Assembly (NCBI GenBank): GCA_030789695.1
Contig: CM061130.1
Coordinates: 12,205,860-12,269,859, forward strand
Direction: 5' to 3'
Length of the DNA stretch: 64,000 bases
Source: Scilla litardierei
Lineage: Eukaryota > Streptophyta > Magnoliopsida > Asparagales > Asparagaceae
The notes beneath the pieces were generated by a model. It ran no database searches and had not been told where the DNA came from. It saw only the letters and a list, made by a program, of their open reading frames with translations. Position numbers and translations under genes: made by a program. Positions 21,579 to 31,633 of this stretch are shown one piece after another; position 1 is the first letter of the stretch; every line of letters starts with the position of its first letter.

Positions 21579-23354
21579 TGATCGTGTCCGAGTGTACACC
21601 CGAAAAACGACTTGTAGTCTTACCACAAGCGCACGGTGTAACGGCTAGCGGGTATCGAACTCAGGGAGGAACAAATGATAGTACCTTATTCAATTCACCT
21701 AGCTATCAAAAGAGTGAGAATAGTTTTGGTATCACAGTCACAACCGTTCAAATATCTAGAAAGTATCAATATAATAAAGCGTCTAGGGATAGGAAATCCC
21801 CACTACGGACCGTCTCTCATCCTTGTGATTCATAAGTTTCATTGTTTCTAAGCTTGAATATAGGTGGACTAGTCGTAACTTAATGTAGAACCAAGCTCAC
21901 GCTCTCGTGCTATTGCCGGTCTATAGCAAACCTAGGATAGGGCCCACTCTCGTGCAAACCCTAGCCTAAGCCGCTAGCGTGAAGAACGACATCATTGTTC
22001 AATCGTATCTCGAGCCCACTCTCGTGCAAACTCGAGCTACGACCTAGGTTATGATAGTTCCTATCCGTCCAATCTCTTGCAAACGGATATTGGTATAGAA
22101 TCACAAATAAAAATCCTATCTTTGGCCCAATCTCTTGCAAACCAAATCTAGAGAAATCCAATTACCAATCTAAATCGAATATCTAGGCCTTCCTATCAAT
22201 GGGGATCCAATCTCTTGCAAATCCCAATCGATATGAATTCCTAGCTACTCGTAATCAATTGATCACAACCTAACCTTAATCAATTCTAGCAACAAATCTA
22301 CGAATTCATCACAATTTAGAGATAGGGTCCATAGGGTTCATCCCCATGCCCTAAGACGACGGCACTACTCACGAAGCATCATGCAAATCTCAGAAAAATC
22401 AATAATAATCACGACACAATTCATTGCAAAAGAGAAATAATGCATAAAAATCAAGTTTTTAATAGAAATAGACAAACCAATGTAATTGCCGACGATCTCC
22501 AGCTGAGATTTCACAAAGAGTAGCCGTCAAAATCCTAAAAGAAAGTCTAAAAAATAATTGTTCCAAAAGCTCTCTAAACTAGGGTAAAAACAGTGTTTAA
22601 ATACCCTCTAAAATCATCCAAAAAATCATGACCAAACTGCCCCTGCGCAGCCCAAAAATCGCAGCCCTAACAGCAGTGGGAGAGGGTCACTCGGCCGAGT
22701 GACCCTTGTCACTCGGCCGAGTGATAAACCCTGCAGAAAAATAGTAACTTCGGGGGGTTCAGGGTCTGTCATCGGGGGGTGGCTCGGCCGAGTGGACTTC
22801 TTCATTCAGCCGAGTGAGCATTCATACTCGGCCGAGTGGGCCCCCTCAGGATCTCTGAAAATTCCAGTAACTTCGGCCTTTTCTCTGGACGAATTCCCTG
22901 TACCACTAAGGCGAGTGAGCTTTCTCACTCGGTCGAGTGGGCTTTCTTTGTTCGGCCGAGTATACGCTGAAAACTTCGTGTGCGTATCCGTTCTGTTCGG
23001 CCGAGTGGGACTTCTTGCTCGGCCGAGTGAGTGGTCTACTCGGCTGAGTGATGTGCTGCTGAGCTTATTCTTCTTCTTTTCTCCTCCTCATCGCTCCTAT
23101 TGATTCCATTCTTCTTCCGCTCATCCTCTATCGCTGATAATTCCTTGAATGAGCCGTGGGTGACACTCCTAAATGCTTGCAAATCCCTTGATCTCAAATT
23201 CGCTCCAAATCGCTCCATATTTCCTGAAATGCGACAAAAACAAGAAATGGTGAAAAGCATCGCAATATTGTCGAGTAATCGTAAACAACGCGATATGGGC
23301 GATCAAAACGACATGCAAACATGTAGAAAAAAGGTATAAAATATGGAGTGATCA
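21579..23354 (-). repeat. Athila 5' LTR (1,776 bp)
   Basis: It begins TGATCGTGTCC on the plus strand and ends GGAGTGATCA, with TGATC/GATCA inverted ends. It is followed by the CTTCA target duplication at 23355-23359. It matches the interrupted 3' LTR (5085-5983 plus 12641-13514) over its full length. Confidence 0.93.
22689..23048. repeat. CTCGGCCGAG palindrome ladder in the Athila 5' LTR
   Basis: About eleven copies occur in 360 bp (near 22690, 22712, 22783, 22804, 22827, 22905, 22927, 22951, 22995, 23018 and 23039). Most steps are 20-23 bp, or roughly two or more multiples of that. The text between copies differs from step to step. The 3' LTR has the same ladder at 12848-13208, with some palindromes decayed differently. 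Confidence 0.88.
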
Positions 23355-23359
23355 CTTCA

Positions 23360-23880
23360 CTAGTTGGATGACTGCTTGATTGCCATCAGGCCGATCGTGA
23401 CCGCTTGGACGTGGCCGCGGATGGCTCATCTCGAGTTCGCTCGGTTCTTCGTCTCCTCTCGCCCCGAGGAGAGGTTGGGGTTTGGGATCGCTGAGGAGAG
23501 ATGGGCGGCATCCCAAATAGTTGCTCCAGGTTTAGGTATCTCCCGACATGGTTTGTGACCACGGTTGAGCGCAACGCGGGGCACTGCCACAGGTGGTCGG
23601 GGAACCCCGTCGGATTTACCATTAGAGGAAGTTGCGGACCAGCATGCAGTTGTACTACTGCCGCCAGCATTTGGATATTGGTGTTCATCTCCCTGGTGAA
23701 TAGGTAGAATTATGCATGGGTTATCGAACGTGATTCGGTCATTCCTTGATCGGGGGGTCGAGTTCAGTTTCAGGTGGTGAGTAGTTGCCTTCCTCCTAGA
23801 TAGGCAGCATGTATGGCCCTCCGTTGTTGTGCTGGTCCATGTTAGGTGTTGTGGATGACGTGGTCGATGATCTCGTTTTC
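23360..23880 (-). pseudogene. Tat element A, gag N-terminal fragment
   Basis: The minus strand encodes motifs also seen near the N-terminus of the gag of element B: NTNIQMLAAVVQL, then SPQRSQTPTSPRGERRRRTERT. It lies between the primer site at 23893-23883 and the Athila insertion, and continues at 5084 on the other side of it. Frames are broken. Confidence 0.7.
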
Positions 23881-23882
23881 AT

Positions 23883-23893
23883 AGACGGTGCCA
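23883..23893 (-). other. Tat element A primer binding site
   Basis: The minus strand reads TGGCACCGTCT, one change from the TGGCGCCGTCT of element B. It lies two bases from the inferred LTR edge. Confidence 0.75.
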
Positions 23894-23895
23894 AA

Positions 23896-24655
23896 TATTT
23901 CAAGGTGTTTTCTCGCCACAGGTTGATAGTACAGAGATTCGAATGTCGTCGCTGATGTGGAGGACGAGGACGTCCTTCAAGGCCTGTCGACCGAGCAGAC
24001 TCTGGTGCAAGAACGCTCGAAGCCGAGTGACGGAGCGCCGAAGGAGAGCTTTGGCGGGGTGATGACATCCGGGTTCGGTTGGTTTGGGCAGGCTCGGATG
24101 CGAGGACGCTTAGACCGGGCGATAGGACGCCGAAGTGGAGCTTCAACAAGACGATGTCTTCCTCGATCTGCAAAACGAGGAACTCGTCAAGAGGGTCGGA
24201 CCTTGGTTCCGACCAAGTCCCCTCTAATGTCTAAGTCAGATCTTGACTAAGAAGTACTCGGTGGAATTGAGTCTGGCTCACGAAGAGGCCGAGAACGAAT
24301 TCTTAGGCCGAGCTATGGAGGGAGAAATATGCTGTGAAAGGTGGTCTAAGTAGAGGGTTTACCTGGGTCTCAGATATTCAGAATTCAATCCTTTGGCCTT
24401 TCATCGGCAGGGGTTCTTATAGGAGAGTGGTATGCCAATGCCTCCCCTTGATACGCACTAGCTCTACGTGATACGCACTAGCGTTCATGACGTTTATCGC
24501 TTCTCCCGCCGTGCCCACCCTCCTTGATGGTAGCTTGAATGGCCATCAATGCAGGCTCTGTTTAGGGAGGGGTTTCCATAACTGCGGAGAGCCGAAGGTC
24601 CGTTGGGCCCTTGTCTTGGGCCGAGACGTCTAGTTGTGGAAAAGCGAATCCAACA
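23896..24655 (-). repeat. 5' LTR of Tat element A (760 bp)
   Basis: It shares blocks with the LTR of element B, for example AACTCGTCA(A/G)G(A/G)GG, GTTCCG(A/G)CCAA, and CCTCTAATG/CCTCCGATG followed by CCTAAGTCAGATC. The left edge reads TATTTCAAGG, where TG is expected, suggesting a mutation. The right edge, CCAACA at 24655, abuts gypsy RNase H coding sequence of element D. The partner LTR is outside the window. Confidence 0.65.
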
Positions 24656-24912
24656 GCTGATTGGCAGAAGATTTTTTTTTATTAGAACAGATCAACAAAG
24701 CCTCAAGTGTCCATTGGAACAGAGACTGCATACATTCAAAATAAATAGTTAGCCATTCTAGAAGACTTTAATTATATTGTGGAACACAGAGCCGGCAAGC
24801 TGAACCTAGCCGATGATGCCTTATACAGGAAATTTGAAGATTAAAATAATGAGATACAGTTGTATCCTATATCCATTAAGTAACTTGACTGGTTGAAGGA
24901 AATCAAGGTGTT
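24656..24912 (+). pseudogene. Element D: gypsy RNase H fragment
   Basis: Plus-strand frames give LIGRRFFFIRTDQQSLK, then after a frame change AKLLDFNYIVEHRAGKLNLADDALYRKF and LYPISIK-LDWLKEIKV. These are the RNase H end and linker of a Ty3/gypsy pol, most like chromoviruses. Reading continues after element B at 32595 with LISQDPYYQEII, so B interrupted it. It is the oldest layer visible in this part of the window. Confidence 0.8.
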
Positions 24913-25870
24913 TGTTTACGGTTGTTTTCTCACCACAGTTTGTTGACCGTCGGCTATGTGGTCAACGTGGTCAAAGGGCCGACTTAGGGGTCCCTTGGGA
25001 TCGCCGAGCCCGCTTGTTCTCGGCGTGGGAGGAAGGAGGGTCAGGTGCAGACGGGGGAGTCTCCGGGTTGCGTCGATCCTCTGCCTTCGGGGAGCTGAGG
25101 AGAAGCCTCGGCTCGGTGGGTCGCGCCCGGCCTCGGCTAGGTCGCGCTCGGCCTCGGTCGGATCCGCGTCGAGGGGTAGCCTCGGCGCCTTGCAAGTGGG
25201 TTGGTGCTTGAGCAGCCGTCCACCTGACGACTGCGATGGGGGTAGCCGACCGACGTTGAGGGGTAGCCTCGGCGCCTCGGATATCTTCTTCCTGGACAAA
25301 AGAGGAAACTCGTCAGGGAGGCCGGACCTAGGTTCTGGCCAAATCCCCTCCGATGCCTAAGTCAGATCAAGGTCTGAAGGGATACTCGGCGGGGGAGATC
25401 CGGCTTGTAAGGAAGCCGGAACGTCAACCCAGGCGGCGCGAGTTTGGGGGAGGAAGGAAATGGAGTGGCGAATGCCTAGGTCGTTGATGGAGTACCTCTC
25501 TGTTGATTACCTGAGTCTCGATCCCTTTCTCCGTCGTCCTGGCCTTCCCCTTATAGGGTCCCTCGTGATTGCCCCACGTCCCGCCTCCTCTCACGTCCCC
25601 ACGATCCGCCTCCGCCTCCTCCCACTCGTGCGTAGTGGAGGGGTGACCCATTAACGGGTCCGTTAATGGCCATTATGGGATCGCGGATTCCGAGGGGCGG
25701 TTAATCTGGCCGAATGGGAGCTAGTCGGGTGCCCCCCGAGGGCGAAGTGGCTGGGCCTTCAGCCCCGTCCGTGGGCCCTTCCGGGCGGGCCTGTCTTCTC
25801 TAGTGGGCGTCTCCTTTGAGGTTGGGCCGTGGGCCGTTGTAATTCGGACTGGTCCAAATTAGTCGTAACA
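24913..25870 (-). repeat. Element B 3' LTR
   Basis: TGTTTACGGT...AGTCGTAACA. It aligns throughout with 31634-32589. On the sense strand the LTR is preceded by a G/A tract (complement of TTGCCCCCATCGCCC at 25871-25885), a plausible polypurine tract. Confidence 0.93.
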
Positions 25871-26049
25871 ATTGCCCCCATCGCCCAGGCCGTTCGGCTT
25901 CCGTCAGTTCGGTTCGGGTGATGTGACTCTTTCATGATCTGACGGGTGCGTCAGTCGAGGTTCCGCTATTAAATGAATGTCATTATTACCGCTCTGTTTG
26001 AACTTCCGTTGGTGCAGTTTTCGAAGCATCGCCGCCGTCTTGATGTCGC

Positions 26050-26100
26050 CACGTGCTCTCCCTTGACGGTTCAGATCCAACCATCGTCCTCTATATATAC
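26050..26100 (+). promoter_or_regulatory. Promoter-like G-box and TATA box of the antisense gene
   Basis: CACGTG (G-box) lies at 26050-26055 and CTATATATAC at 26091-26100, both reading toward the ATG at 26234, 134 bp downstream. Spacing and order fit a plant core promoter. Motif-only evidence. Confidence 0.5.
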
Positions 26101-26233
26101 GTTCCAATCCCTCGAGCTTCAACTCTTTCGCGCTCATTCCTTCTTGATCTCCGTTCTGCCAGCTTCTTCTTCCCGACATCTGCCTTCTTCCCAGCTCTTA
26201 TCAAGGTAATTCTTCCACTCTTTAACTCGGGCT

Positions 26234-28370
26234 ATGGCCATGCTTAGAATAGGTGATAAACATCCTGGCGGACCGACGCCTGGTCCCGATCGTGCCCATC
26301 CCTTGGGGCTCAAAGCTCCGTCGCCGCCCCCGGGGGTCCCGGATAAAGGGAAAGGAAAACTTTTTCCGGATCCCGCTGGGGACGATGTGGCCTCGTCTTC
26401 CGAGCGATTAGGCATCCCTCCATCGATCCTCCGGTCGTCATCCATGGCCCCTTTCTTAGTCACTAGGGAAATACGAGAGAGGTACTTATGTCATCCCTAT
26501 GACGTCCGGATTCCCTTTGGAGACAAGCGGATCTGCTTCCCGCGGAGTAACGAGGTCGGCGTCTACGTCGAGATGTTCCATCTGGGGCTCCGCTTCCCCC
26601 TCCACCCTTTTATCATTCAATTCACGGATTCCTTGAAAGTCGCCCTGTGCCAGCTAACAACATCCTCTGTCGCGGTGCTGACCGGGTTCATTACGCTTTG
26701 TATCACTCACGGCCTGGAGCCGTCTCTCCCCCTCCTCTTTCACTTTTACCGGATCCAGACGGTCGGCCTCGGATCTTGGCTGCACCTCCGAGCCCGTGCG
26801 GGGCAGGTGTGTCTGCTCGGTCTGCCCCCTTGGTTGGGGAACTGGGACTCTAGCTTTGTTTTCGTTGTCTTTCCTCGGGTCTTGGTGATCTTGATAGGTT
26901 GGGGGAGTTCGCAACAAACCGACAGGGCGGTAACCTTATCCGAGGCCGAGCGGTCCGCGGTCCGCCTCCTGTCGTCACTTTCTCTTGAGGCGAGATCGGT
27001 CTGGCATTTGCTGGACGACCTGCTTCTTAAGTGTACTCTGTGGTCCCCCGGTATGTTGTCTCCCTTCCTTCCGTTTAACCTCTGGCTCACCCTGATTTCG
27101 CTTCCTCTCGTAGGGATGGCTAGCCGTGAATTCACCCACGATGTTGACGAGCTTATTCGGCTGGGATCTCGCCGGGGCCGTGGGAGCTCTTCCTGACGGG
27201 CGCCTCGCCGCTATGTAGATGAAGAGTTGCGCCGGTCCGAGCCTCCTTCGGGAAGGACTGAGGCCAAGTCTCCCCCACGGGTCGCATCGGGTGCCCCCGG
27301 AGGAGAAGTCACTGGGATCGACCCCCTCCTTGTTGAGGGTTCCGGATCGGCTCCTCGGCCGTCCGCGGGCGGGAGTCGCAAGCGCTCTCCCCAGTTACCG
27401 CTGGCCCCAACGGGAAGAAGTCGCGGAAGAACGGCGGGCGTGCCACTTCTCCGGCTCCCACCGTCGTGCCGACGGATCCCGGCAAGGCAATCGTGCCGAC
27501 CGTCGCGGCCGACCCTGCCGCCCACGCTGTTGTCACTCCCTCGGCTACCCCTTCGGTCTTGGGGGCTGTCTGTGTCCTGCCGAGCACCCCAGCGGGCCCC
27601 GCTGATCCCCTCGGGGACTCGGTGCCCCTTGATATGGCCTTGGCGAGTCAGCCAACAGCGGACTCCGTCCTTCCGGGGGACTGTTCCTTCTTGGAGTTGT
27701 CCCCCGTGGACATATTGTCTGATTCTCTGGTCGGTCATCTCTGACAGGTTCGAATTCCTATCATTTTCAGACAGTTGCCTTGCCCTTCGATCTTCCTTTG
27801 TATAATCCACCTCTCTTTCGTTTGCAGGCCATCGCGATGGCTGTTGAGGCGCAATGCCGGGCGACTCAATTGAGAAGCCTCGAGGATTCCCTAAATCGGG
27901 AGCGCGCTCGGGCCGGGGAGGCTGACGTAGCCCTTCAAGGTGCCTGCATGGAAGCTCGGTAGCAACGCCGTCGTGCCGACGAGCTCGAGTCTCAAGTACA
28001 TGATCTCAAACGAAATCTTGTGGATGTTCATGACTTGAGCCGAGAAGCGGAAGAAAAGTTCCGGCGGGAGAGAGAGGATCGCTGGGGCCAACTCGCCGAG
28101 CTGCGTCGGAGGCTCCGTTTCGCCGAGGAGGCTGAGAAGGGCATCGACACGGCCATAAGGCCGAAGATTGTGTCGGTCCTGAGGGAGGTCTTCGGGACTT
28201 ATGAGGACCTCCTCGTCCCTCGCATAGTGGAGGTCGTTAGGGAGTCATTCCGGCAGTTCGCGGAGCTTGCTTGGGAGCCGATCCTCCCTCCACCGGGACA
28301 CACCGATCCCCACTGCTCGGAGCAAGGCGAGGCCCCGGATGACGCTATCTCTCGCGCTCCGGACCCCTGA
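26234..28370 (+). pseudogene. Antisense Transposase_28-like gene of element B (spliced-looking, decayed)
   Basis: It starts at the ATG at 26234. The first 320 codons hold a block typical of the Transposase_28 ('putative gypsy type transposon') family: IPFGDKRICFPRSNEVGVYVEMFHLGLRFPLHPFI, then LTGFITLCITHGLEPSL. Two introns are suggested: 27051-27113 (GTATGT...TCGTAG, 63 bp, frame kept) and 27747-27828 (GTTCGA...TTGCAG). The last part (27829-28369) is a strong coiled coil rich in Glu/Arg, ending EDLLVPRIVEVVRESF and a short acidic tail. Lesions: TGA at 27194-27196, a frame change near 27400, and TAG at 27960-27962. Antisense extra frames are known in Tat-lineage elements such as Grande; their role is unknown. 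It points away from the 3' LTR and toward the repeat array and gag. Confidence 0.75.
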
Positions 28371-28715
28371 AGAGCCCTTGTATCATGTCCCCTTTTTTCT
28401 TTTCTTGGGTGACAAATTTTGTTGTCAACAACAGTGCTTGAGAGGACGTTGCTGAGTGATATGTAACCCATACCATTAATGAAAACGATTTCTTCTAGTC
28501 AGTTCTTCTTGCGCCACTGGTCTCTTTTTTGGGGGTTCTCCCCTTTGGAATAGCCTTCAATGTTCCTAGACCGGATGTGCGTCGTTGCCCTCGTCCAGGG
28601 GTGTTGTCCCGGGCTTGTCTGGCTTGGGATGTCGCTCTTCCCGCCGATTCTGTCCGTCGGGGTGATTGTCCTCAGCCAGGCGAGCGGGTGGGTCATTCGG
28701 TCCGCGAGGGAGGTC

Positions 28716-29650
28716 ATCCCTTGGCTTGCGGCCGGTTGTCATGCTCGTCGGCTAGGGGGAGTTGCCCCAGCCTTATGAGCGGGCACTTCGCTCGGTCTAC
28801 GGGGGAGAGTACCCCTCGGCTTATGACTGGCCGTCGCGCTCGTCGGCTGGGGGAGTTGCCCCCAACCTTACGAGCAGGTGCTTCGCTCAGTCTGCGGGGG
28901 TAAGTACCCCTCGGCTTATGAACGGATGTCATGCTCGCCGGTTAGGGGAGTTGCCCCAGCCTTATGAGCAGGCGGTTTTGCCCGGTCCACGGGGGTGAGT
29001 ACCCCTCGGCTTATGACCAGCCGTCGTGCCCGTCTGCTGGGGGAGTTGCCCCTAGCCTTACAAGCGGGCGGTTCACTCGGTCTGCAGGGGTGAGTACCCT
29101 TCGGTTTATGACCGACCGTCGTGCCCGTCTGCTGAGGGAGTTGCCCCCAGCCTTACGAGTGGGCGGTTCGCTAGGTCTGTGTGGGTGAGTACCCCTCGGC
29201 TTATGACCGGTCGTCGTGCCCATCTGCTGGGGGAGTTGCCCCCAGCCTTACGAGCGGGCGGTTTCGCTCGGTCCGCGGGGGCGAGTACCCCTCGGCTTAT
29301 GACCGGCCGTCGTGCTCGTCGGCTGGGGGAGTTGCCCCCAGCCTTAGGAGCGGGCGGTTCGCTCGGTCTGCGCGGGTAAGCACCCCTCGGCTTATGACCG
29401 GCCGTCGTGCCCGTCGGCTGGGGGAGTTGCCCCCAGCCTTAGGAGCGGGCGGTTCGCTCGGTCTACGCGGGTAAGCACCCCTCAGCTTATGAACGGCCGT
29501 CGTGCCTGTCTGCTGGGGGAGTTTCCCCCAGCCTTACGAGCGGGCGGTTCGCCCGGTCTGTGTGGGTAAGCACCCCTCGGCTTATGACCGGCCGTCGTGT
29601 CCGTCTGCTGGGGGAGTTGCCCCCAGCCTTACGAACGGGCGGTCTGCTTC
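28716..29650. repeat. 95-bp tandem array with a hairpin in each unit
   Basis: The anchor ACCCCTCGGCTTATGA recurs at 28811, 28906, 29001, 29096, 29191, 29287, 29382, 29477 and 29572, that is every 95 bp, with partial units at each end. Each unit has an inverted repeat of the form GGCTGGGGG-(5 nt)-CCCCCAGCC, with small decay in some units. Codon-like frames across the array are by-products of the repeat; 95 is not a multiple of three. Confidence 0.95.
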
Positions 29651-29974
29651 GGTCCTCGGGCTCAACTGGCGAATTCTCTAGGGGGCGACATTCCTCCCAC
29701 GTAATGGTTAACCATGGTTGCCTTGATTGAGTCCTCATATGTGTCCCGAATCGTCTGCTCAAAACAGGTGATTGAATTTACACTGACAGTGTATGCCTTC
29801 ATTTCCATGAGACAGTACATTTGGAGTAATGAAAAAAGGAAAAGGCGACAAGAGACAGGGGAGGTTCTGGCAGGGTAGCCCTCCCCCAGTGAAGCGACGG
29901 CTGTTTACTCTATCCCCTCACTCGATGATACGCGTAACTGTCTGGACCGCGTTCTCCCTTTTTCCCTTGTCATG

Positions 29975-31584
29975 CTATTTGGACATTCCTTCTCCCGAGG
30001 CGGGGTCGTTGGCGGAGTTCTTCAGGTGCCCCCGGCTCATAAGCCTCTCGATGTCTTTCTTCAAGTGCCAACAGTCGTCGGTATCGTGGCCGTTGTCTTT
30101 GTGGTACTTGCAGTACTTCTCTTCATCCCTCCCGCCTTTCTTCATCCTTCGGGGAGGTCGGCTCATATGTCCCTCCTTCTGGGCTTGCGCTAGGATCACG
30201 TCCGGGGCAGTGGTCACCAAGGAGTGCCGAGGCTCTTCCCTCCGTGGTCTTCCTCTGGCCCTCTTCTCTTGTCGATGCTCCTCCGTGCCGTGACGCTCAT
30301 TCTCATCGCGCTTGGTCCCGCACCTGGTCTTACCCTCATCGACGGCCAGGGCCTCTTCTGTCAGCATGAAACGTTCCGCTCGGGCCATAATTCCGGCGAG
30401 GTCCTTCGGAGGATCGCTGTGTAGTGATTTCTTCAAGCCCCTATGTCGCAGGCCTTTCTTCAGGGCCGCCTTCACAACCAGTTCAGGGCATCTATCCACA
30501 CTCAATCGCTCCACATTGAATCGACGCATGAAGTACCTCAGAGATTCGGCCGGTCCATGTACCACATTGAACAAGTGTTCCGAATCAGGTCTTACCTGTC
30601 GCCCGGCCATAAATTGCTTGCAGAACAACTGGGTGAGCTCCTCGAAGCTGTCTATCGACCGACCGGGCAGGCTGAGATATCAGGTCCAGGCGGCCCCCGT
30701 AGGGTGGAGTAGAAACCCCTGTAGAGCAGGGTGTCATCGGCTCCCTGGAACGCCATGACCCCCTCGTAGTCCATCACATGATCGACGGGGTCGCTGATGC
30801 CGTCGTATTTCTCCAGTGTCGGTACCTTGAAGTTCGAGGGTATCCGCGCCTCGGTTATCCTCCGAGTCAGGGGGCACCGTTCTCCGCTGATGCACCCGGG
30901 TCGCTCCCCTTCGCCTGCCTCCTTACCGTTCGGCTGTGACGGGGGGGGGGGGGGGGGGGGGGGCGATGGAAGCTCGACCTCCTCTTGGGTCTTCGCCCTC
31001 TTGTGTGCCAGACTCGATCGGCCCGAGCACTCCTTCCGGCTCTTTTGGTGGTGCATCCTTGCTCGTCGGCTGCCTCCGCTCTGGTAAGACCGGACGCTCG
31101 CTGACCGGCGTCCATTCTGCCTACGTTTGTACGATCCCGGGCGTGTGGACGAGGCCGTCCTCGAGACGCCGTCCGTCCGCTCCGAGTCCCTCCCATTTCC
31201 TTCTCTGAATGAGGTGGGAGTGGGAGACCGTGCCGGGGAAAAACCGGGCATGGTGAATCTCCTTTCCGTGTTCTGCACTCCTTTTCCGTGGTCGGCAACC
31301 ATGGCGGAGCGGAGAGGTCGGCGATCCTCTTCCAGGCGGTAGGCCCGTCCCTCCCCACCCTCAGGGGTGGGAGTGCTGCTAACGAGCTGTTGAATCGTCG
31401 CGAATAAAATTTGGATGTTGGTGTTGGTCTCCTGCGCGTAGGCTCGGAGTTGCCCCTGCGTGGCCAGCCGGGCGTTGTCGGTCTCCCCGGCAGCGCAGCC
31501 GTTCGGGTTCTCGACGGGGGCGTGGTACGCGCCCTCCTCCGGGATGGGTGGCATGCGCCCTAGGCCATTGCTGATGGGTTCCAT
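29975..31584 (-). pseudogene. Element B gag (Tat lineage), frameshifted
   Basis: Two minus-strand frames (31584-30652, 310 codons; 30628-29975, 217 codons) together give a full gag. The N-terminal leader is charged (residues 1-100) with NTNIQILFATIQQLV. The linker contains a Pro run coded by 23 consecutive G on the plus strand. The capsid domain has NFKVPTLEKYDGISDPVDHV, and the second frame has MAGRQVRPDSEHLF, LRYFMRRFNVERL and AALKKGLRH. A knuckle-like YCKYHKDNGHDTDDC and DIERLMSRGHL close it. The two frames are joined by a frameshift and a lost Trp codon near 30690. The stop at 29975 is followed by repeats rather than by protease. Confidence 0.88.
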
Positions 31585-31620
31585 CTTGGTGGTTTGACGT
31601 GGGTGTTAGTTCGTTCCCAC

Positions 31621-31633
31621 AGACGGCGCCAGA
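31621..31633 (-). other. Element B primer binding site
   Basis: The minus strand reads TCTGGCGCCGTCT directly after the 5' LTR, followed by GTGGGAACG. This is typical of Tat elements. Confidence 0.85.

Larger units (their letters stand above)
5085..23354 (-). mobile_element. Athila-type Ty3/gypsy retrotransposon, pol-less, with nested copia
   Basis: The ends are TGATC...GATCA, flanked by CTTCA at 5080-5084 and 23355-23359. The element is in minus orientation: 5' LTR 21579-23354, tRNA-Asp-type primer site 21560-21572, gag-protease 21441-18682, ATHILA ORF-1 17514-16165, long 3' untranslated part, then the 3' LTR split into 5085-5983 and 12641-13514 by Copia-1. The interior (8.06 kb) has no reverse transcriptase, RNase H or integrase, so almost all of pol is gone. 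By eye, the first 190 bases of the two LTRs differ at about ten sites, mostly transitions, so the insertion is not recent. It interrupts the gag of Tat element A. Confidence 0.9.

Noticed and set aside
24956..25360. Arg/Gly-rich open frames in the LTRs of element B (also 31677-32081)
   Set aside because: They lie in GC-rich LTR sequence, occur in both LTRs, have no motif and are open on several frames at once.
28716..29650. Several open frames across the 95-bp array that look like repeat proteins
   Set aside because: 95 is not a multiple of three, so each frame changes meaning every unit. The frames exist in both strands because the unit lacks stops.
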